Shown here: positions 25,504 through 34,091 of the stretch, one piece after another
Layout: each line of letters begins with the position of its first letter
Position numbering within the stretch: the first letter of the stretch is position 1
From: an uncultured Bacilli bacterium
GTDB lineage: Bacteria; Bacillota_I; Bacilli_A; RF39; UBA660
Reading direction: 5' to 3'
Length of the DNA stretch: 51,601 nucleotides
Assembly: GCA_947588685.1 (NCBI GenBank)
Contig: CANPYM010000007.1
Location: 1 to 51,601, forward strand
Notes under the pieces: generated by a model
Told to the model about the DNA's origin: nothing
The model's database searches: none
What the model saw: only the letters and a program-made list of their open reading frames with translations
Position numbers and translations under genes: made by a program

Positions 25504-27228
25504 TTATTCCTCCCCATTTTCAGGTTTATACATATTTAAAAGACGTTTATAGATACCTGGTTCAATCTTATTTAATAGGTTAATAGTTAGCTCTAAAGAA
25601 CGTTGATATTCACCCTTAAGGAATAATTGTTCTGCAAGATTTAATTTATTACTAAGGCCTTCATAACTACTACGATAACGATTGCCATAGACGATAACCG
25701 TTTCGGCAAAAGCGGCTGTTCGAAGAAGTTCTCGCGTTTTAGAATAAAGCTTTAAAACAAGATCTCTAGCTGTATCAACCCGGGTATTTAAAACACTAAT
25801 CGTAATTGGTTTCTTTTCTAGTTCTTTAACAATCTCTCTAATCGCACTACTAGCCTCATTTAATTCAACATAGTAGCTTTGTGGAATAACGGGTAAATTG
25901 TATTCGCGAATCTTTAGCTTAGCCTCTTTTAAGACAACCTTAATTTCCTCTAATTGTTGTCTTGCTCTAACTTCATCTTCTCGCATATTACCTAGCGTAT
26001 CTAAACTTGTATCAAGATGATCTTCTAAGTTCGCTAACGTAGCCGTTAAGTTTTCTAATTCCGTTAACATTTTTGAATAAGCAAAATTATGCTGATTAAT
26101 TTGTTCCGTTAAAGCGGCATAATCTTGATTAACTTTTTCTAATGCATCATAAATATCTTTTAAGCCTTGAACGCTCTCTTCAGATAAGTTATAGACATTC
26201 TTCAAATCGTCTAACTGATTAAAGATATCATCTACGACATCATTAATTTTATCTAATTTGACTTTAAAAGTATTATTAACTTCCGCGTAATTAGCGCGAG
26301 CTTCTTTTTCCCTATCAAAGTCACTAAATAATGATTCAAAATAATCTAATAAAACTTTTAATTCAAAAAGGCTATCCTCAAGATTTAACTTTTGGGTTCT
26401 AACAAGAATATCATTAATTTTTTTATTAGCTTCATCAATATTATATTCAACATTTAAATAGTCAAGTGGATAATCAGCTTTCACCATTTGATTATAGACT
26501 TCTTCTACCTCTTCTATCTTTTTAGGAATAACACTTTTACCAAGTAATAAAATTGATGGCACTTCATCAACAACAATAGCCATATGTTTTAATAGTTCAT
26601 CAATGTTTTTAAGAAGGCCATTAACTTCCGGATAGTCTTTATTATCCATAATTGTTTCATAGTCTTCAAAGCGTTTAGAAATCATTTCAAACTCATTCAT
26701 AACGGCTGGTCCAACAGCGCCAAACTCATTACGAGCATCTTGAAACTTTTGGTGTAATTCCCGGAAGCGAACTTTAAAGTCGGTAATTGTTACCCGGCTT
26801 CGTTCTTCACTTTTCGTAATTTCTTTAATTTCTCCTAGAAGAAACTCTGAATCTGTTCGAACTTTATATATTTCCATTTCCAATTTGGCAATTTTATATA
26901 TCGCATTCTTATAATCTTTTTGAGATAGAGAATATTCTGCTTCTAAAATCATATCCGTAAGACGAGGTATTTGCTCTTCTTTAATATTTTTTAAACGTTT
27001 CGTCCATGTTTCATACATCGTCGCTACTTTTTCATTCTTAAGTAATGTTTCTACTTTGGCAAGTTCCGGAATGATTGGTGATGAATCAAGTTTATTCTTT
27101 TCAATCTCTAATTCCGCTAAAGATGCCTTGATCCGTTTACTCTTACGACTAATGACAAAATAAATAGCGCATATCGCGTAAATAATAGCGATAATAATTA
27201 ATGTTGCCATAACTAGTGTCTGATTCAT
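25504..27228 (-). CDS. ezrA: Septation ring formation regulator EzrA
   Basis: Membrane-anchored regulator of FtsZ ring assembly in Bacilli. An N-terminal helix (about 5-26) anchors it; the remaining 545 aa are spectrin-like coiled coil with typical blocks such as MYETWTKRLKNI near 70, and the C-terminal TAAFAETVIVYGNRYRS patch (about 515), a conserved EzrA motif near the QNR region. Length 574 aa against about 562. Located between thiI and rpsD as in B. subtilis. Divergent from rpsD, with no clear promoter motif picked out for it. The 58-aa gene follows without a gap. Confidence 0.95.
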   Translation of the reverse strand: MNQTLVMATLIIIAIIYAICAIYFVISRKSKRIKASLAELEIEKNKLDSSPIIPELAKVETLLKNEKVATMYETWTKRLKNIKEEQIPRLTDMILEAEYSLSQKDYKNAIYKIAKLEMEIYKVRTDSEFLLGEIKEITKSEERSRVTITDFKVRFRELHQKFQDARNEFGAVGPAVMNEFEMISKRFEDYETIMDNKDYPEVNGLLKNIDELLKHMAIVVDEVPSILLLGKSVIPKKIEEVEEVYNQMVKADYPLDYLNVEYNIDEANKKINDILVRTQKLNLEDSLFELKVLLDYFESLFSDFDREKEARANYAEVNNTFKVKLDKINDVVDDIFNQLDDLKNVYNLSEESVQGLKDIYDALEKVNQDYAALTEQINQHNFAYSKMLTELENLTATLANLEDHLDTSLDTLGNMREDEVRARQQLEEIKVVLKEAKLKIREYNLPVIPQSYYVELNEASSAIREIVKELEKKPITISVLNTRVDTARDLVLKLYSKTRELLRTAAFAETVIVYGNRYRSSYEGLSNKLNLAEQLFLKGEYQRSLELTINLLNKIEPGIYKRLLNMYKPENGEE

Positions 27229-27323
27229 ACCATCACCTATTTTAAGTATACCATAATTTTAGATATTTTTCGACTATTATATATTATTCCCTTATTTTTT
27301 CTAAAAAAACAAGATAATATAAC

Positions 27324-27352
27324 TTGACATAAGAAGAAGAAAAATATATAAT
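27324..27352 (+). promoter_or_regulatory. Strong sigma-A promoter of rpsD
   Basis: Consensus TTGACA (27324-27329), 17 bases, consensus TATAAT (27347-27352). Start near 27359, leaving a leader of about 149 bases. Confidence 0.88.
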
Positions 27353-27358
27353 TATAAC

Positions 27359-27507
27359 TGCGATGAAGAAAGCAGCACTTTCTTTAGATATGTAATGTGT
27401 TTATTACCTATAGGGGTTATTTGTAACCTAGCTGCGAGGCGAATATATTTAAGTTAAACACCCTACATACCGGAAAGAAGCGTCTCCATCTAAGAAAGGA
27501 GAAAATT
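27359..27507 (+). ncRNA. rpsD leader, probable S4 autoregulatory structure
   Basis: The leader between the rpsD promoter and start folds into paired segments: GCAGC with GCTGC enclosing an inner GGTTA / TAACC hairpin, and a purine-rich 3' part ending in AAGGAG before the ATG. Bacilli use an S4-binding leader to repress rpsD; position and length fit, but the match to that RNA family is inferred, not shown. Confidence 0.5.
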
Positions 27508-28110
27508 ATGGCAAGATTTACAGGCTCTCGTTATAAGGTATCACGTAGACTTGGTTTTTCAACCTTAGAAACTGGTAAAGAACTAGCTAAGAAACCTTAT
27601 ATCCCAGGTCAACACGGTAATAAACGTGGTAAAAAATTATCTAATTATGGTGTTCAATTACAAGAAAAACAAAAAATTAGATTTATGTATGGGTTAAACG
27701 AAAAACAATTCAAAAAAGTTTTTGAAAAAGCTGGTAAAATGAAAGGCGTTCATGGCGAGAATTTATTGATTCTTCTTGAAAGCCGTGTTGATAACTTAGT
27801 ATATCGTCTAGGTTTATCAACAACTCGTAAAGGTGCAAGACAACTAGTTAACCATGGACATATTACCGTTAATGGTCGTAAAGTTGATATTCCATCTTAT
27901 ACTTGCAAACCAGGTGATGAAATAGCTGTTAAAGAATCTGATCGTGAAATGAAGATTATTAAAGATTCTTTAGAAGCTTTAGCTAAAAGAGTTGACTTCG
28001 TTAAATTCGATGAGAAAAAAATGTCTGGTACTTACTTAAGATATCCACAACGTAGCGAATTAAATGCTGACGTTAATGAATCTCTTATCGTTGAGTTCTA
28101 TAACAGATAG
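27508..28110 (+). CDS. rpsD: Ribosomal protein S4
   Basis: Primary 16S-binding protein, 200 aa. Conserved MARFTGSRYKVSRRLGFS start, the block PYIPGQHGNKRGKKLSNYG, and the S4 RNA-binding domain ESRVDNLVYRLGLSTTRKGARQLVNHGHITVNG. No zinc Cys motif, so this is the Cys-minus type. Isolated plus-strand gene with strong promoter, structured leader and terminator, consistent with self-regulation. Confidence 0.98.
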   Translation: MARFTGSRYKVSRRLGFSTLETGKELAKKPYIPGQHGNKRGKKLSNYGVQLQEKQKIRFMYGLNEKQFKKVFEKAGKMKGVHGENLLILLESRVDNLVYRLGLSTTRKGARQLVNHGHITVNGRKVDIPSYTCKPGDEIAVKESDREMKIIKDSLEALAKRVDFVKFDEKKMSGTYLRYPQRSELNADVNESLIVEFYNR

Positions 28111-28133
28111 AAAGGACTTAAGTCCTTTTTTTC
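28111..28133 (+). terminator. rpsD terminator
   Basis: Stem AAAGGAC / GTCCTTT around TTAA, followed by a T run. Confidence 0.9.
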
Positions 28134-28141
28134 TTGCACTA

Positions 28142-28166
28142 AAAAAGCAATAATGATTATTGCTTC
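28142..28166 (-). terminator. Terminator after paralogue A
   Basis: Stem AAGCAATA / TATTGCTT-like arms (28145-28165) next to the stop of the gene at 28167; T run on the minus strand. Confidence 0.75.
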
Positions 28167-29066
28167 TTATTTATGTTTACTTTTAATCTTTGGCATATCT
28201 TGATATTCATAGTAATAAGCATCTTTGATATGTCTAATGATATTTAATCTTTCAAAATAAGCTTCAGCATCTTCTTCTTTCATATTAAACTCTTCAGCGC
28301 GTTCAATTAAAGTTGGATAACTTGATAATCTTTTAGCAGGATCTTGACTTTGATTTAGATACCATTCTAATAATGCTTTAGTCGTTGTAGGATCGATATC
28401 TAATGGTAAAAGTGTGATAATGTTTCCCATTGAATAACGTCTTAAAGGCCTAATTTCATAAGATAAACTAGCTTTCGTTAAATCCTCTTCCCGTCTAACA
28501 AAGACATTAACTTTAGGGTTCTTTAAAGAGTTAATATCAATCAATGGTCGGATTCCAATTGTCCCACTTTCTTCATAGAAATTGCCAGGTGTCGCTTGCG
28601 TTAAACCAAAATCTAAATAATGAAATGCCTTAATGGTACCATCTTCATCATACCAAGCAACCTCTTGCCAATTCGCTTTCTCACTACCGGAACTAGTTAA
28701 ATAACTAAAGTCTTTTCGAACGCGACTTTCTAAAGGATAAATAATTTCTCTTAAAGCAAAACGCGAACGACGAATAAAAGGCTTTTCCGATACCATTTCC
28801 GCTAAGAAATCAATTTTTAGTGAATTGTCTGATAAACTTAAAATAGCCTCACCCGCCGGCATATTAGCTGGATGCTTGTCCCAATGAAGGCGAAGATTAT
28901 GTTCATCAGTAGTTCTAATGATTGCATCTGATGGAACGCGATGAAAAAAATCATCTAAAGCTCTTTTAAAATTAGGCGTATCAAGCATAACTTTTTTACG
29001 TTCAGTTAAGATTCTTACAATATCATCATAATTATTAACAATCAAATTTTTGACTATACTTTGCAT
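28167..29066 (-). CDS. Unknown protein, paralogue A of a tandem pair
   Basis: Family not recognised; 299 aa, no signal or membrane segment. It resembles its neighbour at 29075: helical N-terminus, then LRLHWDKHPANMPAGEAIL against SIRISWRNKDSNEPSGNVT, then AWYDEDGTIKAFHYLDFG against LWYDEKGLNTTLHHVDTF, and both end in a Lys/His-rich tail (KSKHK, KHKTK). This pattern of a beta-rich core with WYDE motif suggests a tandem duplication. The C-terminal 60 residues are helical. It lies eight bases after the paralogue's stop and probably shares its transcript, perhaps from tyrS upstream. Function unknown. Confidence 0.65.
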   Translation of the reverse strand: MQSIVKNLIVNNYDDIVRILTERKKVMLDTPNFKRALDDFFHRVPSDAIIRTTDEHNLRLHWDKHPANMPAGEAILSLSDNSLKIDFLAEMVSEKPFIRRSRFALREIIYPLESRVRKDFSYLTSSGSEKANWQEVAWYDEDGTIKAFHYLDFGLTQATPGNFYEESGTIGIRPLIDINSLKNPKVNVFVRREEDLTKASLSYEIRPLRRYSMGNIITLLPLDIDPTTTKALLEWYLNQSQDPAKRLSSYPTLIERAEEFNMKEEDAEAYFERLNIIRHIKDAYYYEYQDMPKIKSKHK

Positions 29067-29074
29067 TATGTCCC

Positions 29075-29917
29075 CTACTTTGTTTTGTGCTTAATATGTT
29101 TTTTGGAAGTTTCTTCAAACTCCGTATATGGAGCTACTCTTTCATTACTAATAAGACTCATTAACATAAGTAACTTTAAAGGATCCGTCGTTGTTAAAAG
29201 AGCAGCTTCTTTTTCTTCTAAGGGAAGATGATTCCACTCTGGTGTTGTTTGGGGAGTAAGATCGGTCGCGCTCCAGTCTAAATCAACAGAGTGTTTTCTT
29301 ACATCACTTACCATTGGTCCTTTAGCTGTAAAGGTACCTTTATTAGATACCATAAACTCACAGATAGGCGTATTTGTAACAAAATCATCGCGGTTAGCTT
29401 TACCAACTAATTCATAATACTTAATATCTTTAGCCTCGCCGATAAAAGTATCAACGTGATGAAGAGTGGTATTTAAACCTTTTTCATCATACCATAAATG
29501 TTCATACCATTGATGAATAAAGCCACTTTTCTTATAAGTATCTGGATAAGAAATTGCTGTTGTCGCCCTAGACAAATATATTTGTCCTAAATTAGCATTA
29601 ACTAATTTCCACGTGCGGGCAAGATTTCCTCTATAAGAACCATTTATCGTCGTAAAAAGTTTAATTACCAAGGTCTTATCATCTGGTGTTGACATCGTAA
29701 CATTACCTGATGGCTCGTTACTATCCTTATTACGCCAACTTATTCTAATACTCTTATCCCTTGCCTTAAGTTCTGCTTTAGCTAACTCAGGAATCTGCAT
29801 AAAAGCATCATCAACAATCGTATAAAGAGCATTTTTTAAAACCATTTTAGAATTAATATCTAACGTCTTAAGCAATTTAGCATAGCGATTTATAGATAGT
29901 TCATTTACAAAACTCAT
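29075..29917 (-). CDS. Unknown protein, paralogue B of a tandem pair
   Basis: 280 aa, not recognised; see paralogue A at 28167 for the shared blocks (xIRxxW...PxGxxxxS, (A/L)WYDE, His/Lys tail). The central region has many Ser, Thr and Tyr residues and probable beta strands (RTWKLVNANLGQIYLSRAT, YYELVGKANRDDF). No export signal. ATG 29917 is preceded by AGGGGG. It starts 23 bases after the tyrS stop with no convincing terminator between, so it may be the distal part of the T-box-controlled transcript. Confidence 0.65.
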   Translation of the reverse strand: MSFVNELSINRYAKLLKTLDINSKMVLKNALYTIVDDAFMQIPELAKAELKARDKSIRISWRNKDSNEPSGNVTMSTPDDKTLVIKLFTTINGSYRGNLARTWKLVNANLGQIYLSRATTAISYPDTYKKSGFIHQWYEHLWYDEKGLNTTLHHVDTFIGEAKDIKYYELVGKANRDDFVTNTPICEFMVSNKGTFTAKGPMVSDVRKHSVDLDWSATDLTPQTTPEWNHLPLEEKEAALLTTTDPLKLLMLMSLISNERVAPYTEFEETSKKHIKHKTK

Positions 29918-29939
29918 AATTACCCCCTGAATTAGATAT

Positions 29940-31166
29940 TTAATTATATCTAATTAAATAATATTGCTTCTTTCCACGCCTTATTATAACATATTTATTT
30001 TCAATAGCAATACTCTTATTAATTATGAAATCTAAATCGTTTATTTTATCGCCATTAATACTAATACTATTACCAGTCACTAATTCTCTTGCTTCCCTTT
30101 TGCTTGAACAAATACCGGTATTAACTAAGGCATCAACTATTGATACATCATCGGTTAAGGTAAAGCTTGGAACATCACTTAAAGCTGCTTCAATTTCTTG
30201 AGCTGATAAGCCTCCAACTTGGCCACTAAATAGTGATTCACTAATCTGTTTAGCTTTTTCATATTCTTCTTTGCCATGTAAGAAAGTAATAATTTCTTCT
30301 GCTAAACGTTTTTGAGCAAGACGACGTTCGGGTGCTTCTAAATGTTTAGCTTCGATGTCTTCAATTTCTTCTTTCGTTAAAAAAGTTAACATTTTTAAAT
30401 AATCGATAACGCAGCGATCATCCGTATTAATTAAGTATTGATATAACTGATAACTAGATGTTTTATTTTTATCTAACCATAGGGCATTACCTTCTGTTTT
30501 ACCGAATTTTACGCCGTTTGCATCTAAAACAAGAGGCATTGTCATACCATATAGTTCAACATCATTTTTCTTTCTAGCCATTTCAATTCCGGTTGTAATA
30601 TTACCCCATTGATCAGATCCGGCTACTTGTAAAGTTACACCCTTCGTCTCATTTAAGACAACAAAGTCCATTCCCTGTAAAAGCGTATAAGCAAACTCAC
30701 AGAAAGTTATACCAGAATCTAATCTTCTTGCGATAATATCTTTATCTAACATATAATTAACATTGATATATTTTCCGTAATCTCTTAAGAAATCTAAAAT
30801 AGAAACATCTTTAGTCCAATCATAGTTATTGACAACTTCAAAGCCAAAAATTTCTTTAGCTTGACGGGTTAGACCTTCAACATTTTTTTCTACTTCTTCT
30901 TTAGTAATCATTGGTCTTTCATTAGATGGTTTAGGATCCCCAATAAGACCGGTTGCCCCACCAATTAATAAAATAGGATGGTGCCCATAACGCGCTAGGC
31001 GGGTTGCAATCAAAAATGATGAAAAATGGCCAATATGCATCGAATCAGCGGTTGGATCGGTTCCAATATAAAAAGTTAATTTTTCTTCGTTTAATTTTTT
31101 TTCTAGTTCTGGAGAACTAACATCTTTAACTAGTCCTCGCCATTTTAAATCTTCAAATAAAGTCAT
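29940..31166 (-). CDS. tyrS: Tyrosyl-tRNA synthetase
   Basis: Charges tRNA-Tyr. HIGH motif in ADSMHIGHFSSFL; tyrosine-site block AYTLLQGMDFVVLN; KMSKS loop in the form KFGKTEGNALWLD, standard for bacterial TyrRS; C-terminal S4-type RNA-binding domain (about 340-405, SSKREARELVTGNSISINGDKI). 408 aa, normal length. GGAGG precedes the ATG. Third gene behind a T-box leader, ten bases after the dUTPase gene. Confidence 0.97.
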   Translation of the reverse strand: MTLFEDLKWRGLVKDVSSPELEKKLNEEKLTFYIGTDPTADSMHIGHFSSFLIATRLARYGHHPILLIGGATGLIGDPKPSNERPMITKEEVEKNVEGLTRQAKEIFGFEVVNNYDWTKDVSILDFLRDYGKYINVNYMLDKDIIARRLDSGITFCEFAYTLLQGMDFVVLNETKGVTLQVAGSDQWGNITTGIEMARKKNDVELYGMTMPLVLDANGVKFGKTEGNALWLDKNKTSSYQLYQYLINTDDRCVIDYLKMLTFLTKEEIEDIEAKHLEAPERRLAQKRLAEEIITFLHGKEEYEKAKQISESLFSGQVGGLSAQEIEAALSDVPSFTLTDDVSIVDALVNTGICSSKREARELVTGNSISINGDKINDLDFIINKSIAIENKYVIIRRGKKQYYLIRYN

Positions 31167-31175
31167 AAAATCCTC

Positions 31176-31661
31176 CTAATATTCACTATGCAAGCGTTCC
31201 ATAACAATCACTTGTTTCTTTTTAATCGATGTTAAAACATCGTCTTCTTTTAAATCAAATAAATCCATTAAATATAAGATATTACTAAATATCTCTTTAA
31301 TAAGTTTAGGTTCATAATCCGTCATCAATTTCGTTCCATCACTATATAAAAGATTAAGAACGTCAAACTTATTTGTTAAAGAGGTATGCTTAGGAATATC
31401 ATCAAGCGTTAAATTAGATAAGTTAAAGAAAAGTAAAATCATCGTTATACAATCAGCATACTCATCTAAAACCTTATCATAATTAGGTCCTTTTACTGTC
31501 CAATACTTAAAGCATTTGGTTTCATTAGTAAACTCACCTAATTCAACTAAAAACTCAATAACGTTCTTTTTAAAGTAATCGTCATCATCGCCATAACGTT
31601 CAATAAAAACTTGATCAAGTTTTTTATTATCTTCATATATCTCTTGCCATTTAGTGTTCAT
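31176..31661 (-). CDS. Dimeric dUTPase (dUTPase_2 family)
   Basis: Hydrolyses dUTP to dUMP, keeping uracil out of DNA. All-alpha, 161 aa, with the metal-ligand motifs of the dimeric family: EFLVELGEFTNETKCFKYW (E-x-x-E-x-x-E pattern) and VLDEYADCITM (E-x-x-D). This family is unrelated to the trimeric enzyme. ATG 31661 overlaps the end of deoC by 11 bp. An upstream start at 31682 would sit deeper inside deoC and lacks a better site. Confidence 0.88.
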   Translation of the reverse strand: MNTKWQEIYEDNKKLDQVFIERYGDDDDYFKKNVIEFLVELGEFTNETKCFKYWTVKGPNYDKVLDEYADCITMILLFFNLSNLTLDDIPKHTSLTNKFDVLNLLYSDGTKLMTDYEPKLIKEIFSNILYLMDLFDLKEDDVLTSIKKKQVIVMERLHSEY

Positions 31662-32316
31662 GATGGCACCCATCTTCTTCATTCATAATAGAAACAGCGC
31701 TACTAGTACCAATTCTTGTTGCGCCAGCCGCAATCATATCTTCCAGCGTCTTTAAATCTTTAATCCCGCCACTAGCTTTAATCTCTAAAACTTCACCTTT
31801 ATGTTTATTAATTAATTCAACGTCTTCGACTCTAGCGCCATATTCACCAAAACCAGTTGAAGTTTTAATGAAGTTAACGAAGGTCTCATTACAAATCTCG
31901 GTCATTTTGACAATCTCACTAGGTTTTAAAAGACAAGTTTCAATAATAACTTTTAAAGTTTTACCATCAATAGCATCTCTAACTTCTTCGATTTCTTCTT
32001 TAACATAATCATAATCTTTGTTTTTTAAAGCTCCAATATTGATAACCATATCAATTTCATCAGCTCCCGCTTCAACAGCGTTAATGGCTTCAAAAACTTT
32101 AACATCCTTAGTATTCATACCCATTGGAAATCCAATAACCGTACAAACATCCACAGGGCTTCCTTTAAGTAATTTCTTAGCTAAAGGTACATAATAAGGA
32201 TACACACAAACAGCCGTAAAATGATACTTTAAAGCCTCATTACATAACGTTTCAATATCCTTTAATGTTGCTGTATTTTTTAAATTAGTATGATCAATAT
32301 AATTATTTAATTCCAT
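31651..32316 (-). CDS. deoC: Deoxyribose-phosphate aldolase
   Basis: Cleaves 2-deoxyribose-5-phosphate to glyceraldehyde-3-phosphate and acetaldehyde in deoxynucleoside breakdown. TIM-barrel, 221 aa. Active-site Lys in FIKTSTGFGEYGA and the second Lys in LEIKASGGIKDLKTL; substrate block IDMVINIGALKN. GGAGG precedes ATG 32316, which lies directly behind a T-box terminator. The first structural gene of the T-box transcript is thus not a synthetase. Confidence 0.95.
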   Translation of the reverse strand: MELNNYIDHTNLKNTATLKDIETLCNEALKYHFTAVCVYPYYVPLAKKLLKGSPVDVCTVIGFPMGMNTKDVKVFEAINAVEAGADEIDMVINIGALKNKDYDYVKEEIEEVRDAIDGKTLKVIIETCLLKPSEIVKMTEICNETFVNFIKTSTGFGEYGARVEDVELINKHKGEVLEIKASGGIKDLKTLEDMIAAGATRIGTSSAVSIMNEEDGCHHEH

Positions 32317-32330
32317 AAATCCTCCTCACA

Positions 32331-32522
32331 AAAAAAGTATTATGGTATAGGGACGTTTTACGCGGTACCACCCTATTTCATAATACTATTATGCACTCTA
32401 TTGACTATATAGCGTCACCTTCTTGACGGGTAATTCGTTTTTATATCTTTGTTTCGCTCGCACCACCCGCGAAATCTCTTCATCCCAATATAAAACTACT
32501 TAGCAATGTCAAAATCAAAACT
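32331..32522 (-). ncRNA. T-box riboswitch (tyrosine predicted)
   Basis: Minus-strand leader containing the universal T-box sequence AGGGTGGTACCGCG (32361-32374). Stem I base pairs TTTTGAC with GTCAA; the upper helix GTTTTATAT pairs with ATATAAAAC above an AGTA/GAA loop. TAC (32430-32432) lies in the specifier loop; TTA overlaps it by two bases, so tyrosine is preferred only because tyrS is the sole synthetase downstream. A terminator, AGTATTATG / CATAATACT with T7, competes with the antiterminator. Confidence 0.88.
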
Positions 32523-32528
32523 AGTTTT

Positions 32529-32556
32529 ATTATATCATAATCGGACTGCTTGTCAA
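32529..32556 (-). promoter_or_regulatory. Sigma-A promoter of the T-box operon
   Basis: Consensus TTGACA (32551-32556), 16 bases, consensus TATAAT (32529-32534). Its -35 overlaps the last codons of the upstream gene. Confidence 0.85.
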
Positions 32557-33287
32557 CTGTTTTTATAATAATAGTACACGCCATCACTAGCTTTCTTTAA
32601 CGATACTATTAAAGTATTATCATACTTCGCATCATCAAGCGACGTAATGGTTTCTTTAACCGATTTACAGCTAGCATCTTTACATATCTGGTAACTATCT
32701 TCCCCTTTATAGAAGAAATAGCCAATCTCTAAGTTAACTGTATCGTTTTTTGTAGCTCCTAATAATTTATGAGCAACCTTCACTTCACTTGGATCAGATA
32801 CTTCCCTATATGTACCAACATAATTTTCACTATCAGCATCATAATCAAGCTTTAAGGCAAGGCGATGATCATTAAGTTCTAAGTATGTTAAAACTTCATC
32901 AAGGGAGGTAATTTCATACTTAATATCCGGTCCAAAAGCCATTTTAATCGCACTATCCATTGAATCATATGATATTGTTACTTTATTAGATTCAAAATAT
33001 ACATCTTCAATCGTCATAAACTTTGATCCCTTACTGATTAAATATGATAAAGGAATATCATCAATCGTATAATCTTTAGAACTATATAAGATGATATCAT
33101 CATCGGTAACGTAAGAGTATAATTCTTGAACCAAGTCATCATCTAATTTAAGTTTTTTCGTATTAGGATCTAAATGAATAATGTCTTTAGCCATTAATTT
33201 ATAGATGACAAGACCAATTAAAACCCATATTAAAACGATTAAGACAATAACGAGAAATGGTGTTAAACGATTACGGCTATTTTTCAT
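32553..33287 (-). CDS. Membrane-anchored protein of unknown function
   Basis: 244 aa. A single N-terminal helix (about 11-31) with Lys/Arg before it, then a 210-residue outside domain rich in Asp and Tyr with strand-like blocks (KVTISYDSMDS, VNLEIGYFFYKG, NTLIVSLKKASDG) and two Cys five apart (ICKDASCKS) that could form a disulfide. No family recognised. ATG 33287 follows GGTGATGAT. Its end carries the -35 box of the T-box promoter, and no separate terminator is seen, so some read-through into the T-box leader is possible. Confidence 0.65.
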   Translation of the reverse strand: MKNSRNRLTPFLVIVLIVLIWVLIGLVIYKLMAKDIIHLDPNTKKLKLDDDLVQELYSYVTDDDIILYSSKDYTIDDIPLSYLISKGSKFMTIEDVYFESNKVTISYDSMDSAIKMAFGPDIKYEITSLDEVLTYLELNDHRLALKLDYDADSENYVGTYREVSDPSEVKVAHKLLGATKNDTVNLEIGYFFYKGEDSYQICKDASCKSVKETITSLDDAKYDNTLIVSLKKASDGVYYYYKNS

Positions 33288-33310
33288 ATCATCACCATCA
33301 TCATTATAAC

Positions 33311-33345
33311 ATAAAAAGAAGAAAAATATTATTTTTCTTCTTCTT
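33311..33345 (-). terminator. Terminator after rpmF
   Basis: Perfect 15-bp stem (33313-33327 with 33331-33345) with a 3-base loop that contains part of the rpmF stop codon. Confidence 0.8.
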
Positions 33346-33514
33346 TTTTAATAACTTCTTTACCTTTATATGTTCCACAATTTAAACATACACGATGTGG
33401 GCGTATTTCACTACCACACTTTGGACATTTAGTTGTTCCGTTCTCACTGATTTTATAGTGTGTTCTTCTTTTACGACCTCTAGTATTACTAACTTTTCTA
33501 AATGGTACTGCCAT
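33329..33514 (-). CDS. rpmF: Ribosomal protein L32
   Basis: 61-aa large-subunit protein: [20 protein letters not shown], then a zinc ribbon CPKC...CLNC, the zinc-binding form. Starts one base after the yceD stop (33515), the standard yceD-rpmF pair; the tmcAL gene lies divergently upstream, as in B. subtilis (ylbM/ylbN-rpmF). Confidence 0.97.
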   Translation of the reverse strand: MAVPFRKVSNTRGRKRRTHYKISENGTTKCPKCGSEIRPHRVCLNCGTYKGKEVIKKEEEK

Positions 33515-34012
33515 TTATCTCACCTCACTATCTTGCAATAAGTCTTCTAATCCGGCAAGGCCTGGATTAGGATGTTCTTCCTCATCTGTAATCATGCGCC
33601 AACCATCACCATGCATCAAAGATGGGTCAGCGTCATCACTAACAACACGCATAGGAATTTCCATTAATATATTTTCCCATATTATTGGTAAAATATCAAG
33701 ACTATTTACGAATTTTTTAGCATTTTCTTCGTCACTATCTTGGAATTCAGATAAAGGTCCCTCGATAACGATATCAAAAGGATAAGAAACAGGCTTTAAA
33801 GTTATCGCACAAGGAATAATCATAACCCCACTAACTTCCAAACTAAGATATACCTCACCAATTGCATCTAAAGTAATTTCCCCTTCAATATGGGCGTCAT
33901 CTAATTTTGATACACCGGCGACTTCTAACATCTCTTTAGGAAAAGAATAAGTCTCGTTAATCTTAACTTTTTTATCAATGCCATTTTGTAATCTTAATAA
34001 ATCAACATTCAT
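33515..34012 (-). CDS. yceD: YceD/DUF177 family protein (YlbN)
   Basis: 165 aa, DUF177 family, associated with large-subunit rRNA accumulation in other bacteria. Signature near the middle: GVMIIPCAITLKPVSYPFDI, where family members carry a Cys-containing motif; acidic C-terminal part with WRMITDEEEHPNPGLAGLEDL typical of the end of the domain. Coupled to rpmF. ATG 34012 follows GGTGATTTA. Confidence 0.88.
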   Translation of the reverse strand: MNVDLLRLQNGIDKKVKINETYSFPKEMLEVAGVSKLDDAHIEGEITLDAIGEVYLSLEVSGVMIIPCAITLKPVSYPFDIVIEGPLSEFQDSDEENAKKFVNSLDILPIIWENILMEIPMRVVSDDADPSLMHGDGWRMITDEEEHPNPGLAGLEDLLQDSEVR

Positions 34013-34091
34013 TAAATCACCAACATTAACATTATATCCAATATTTAATAAAAAAACAAGAAAAATATGTTAGAATATAAGTGGTGATGTG

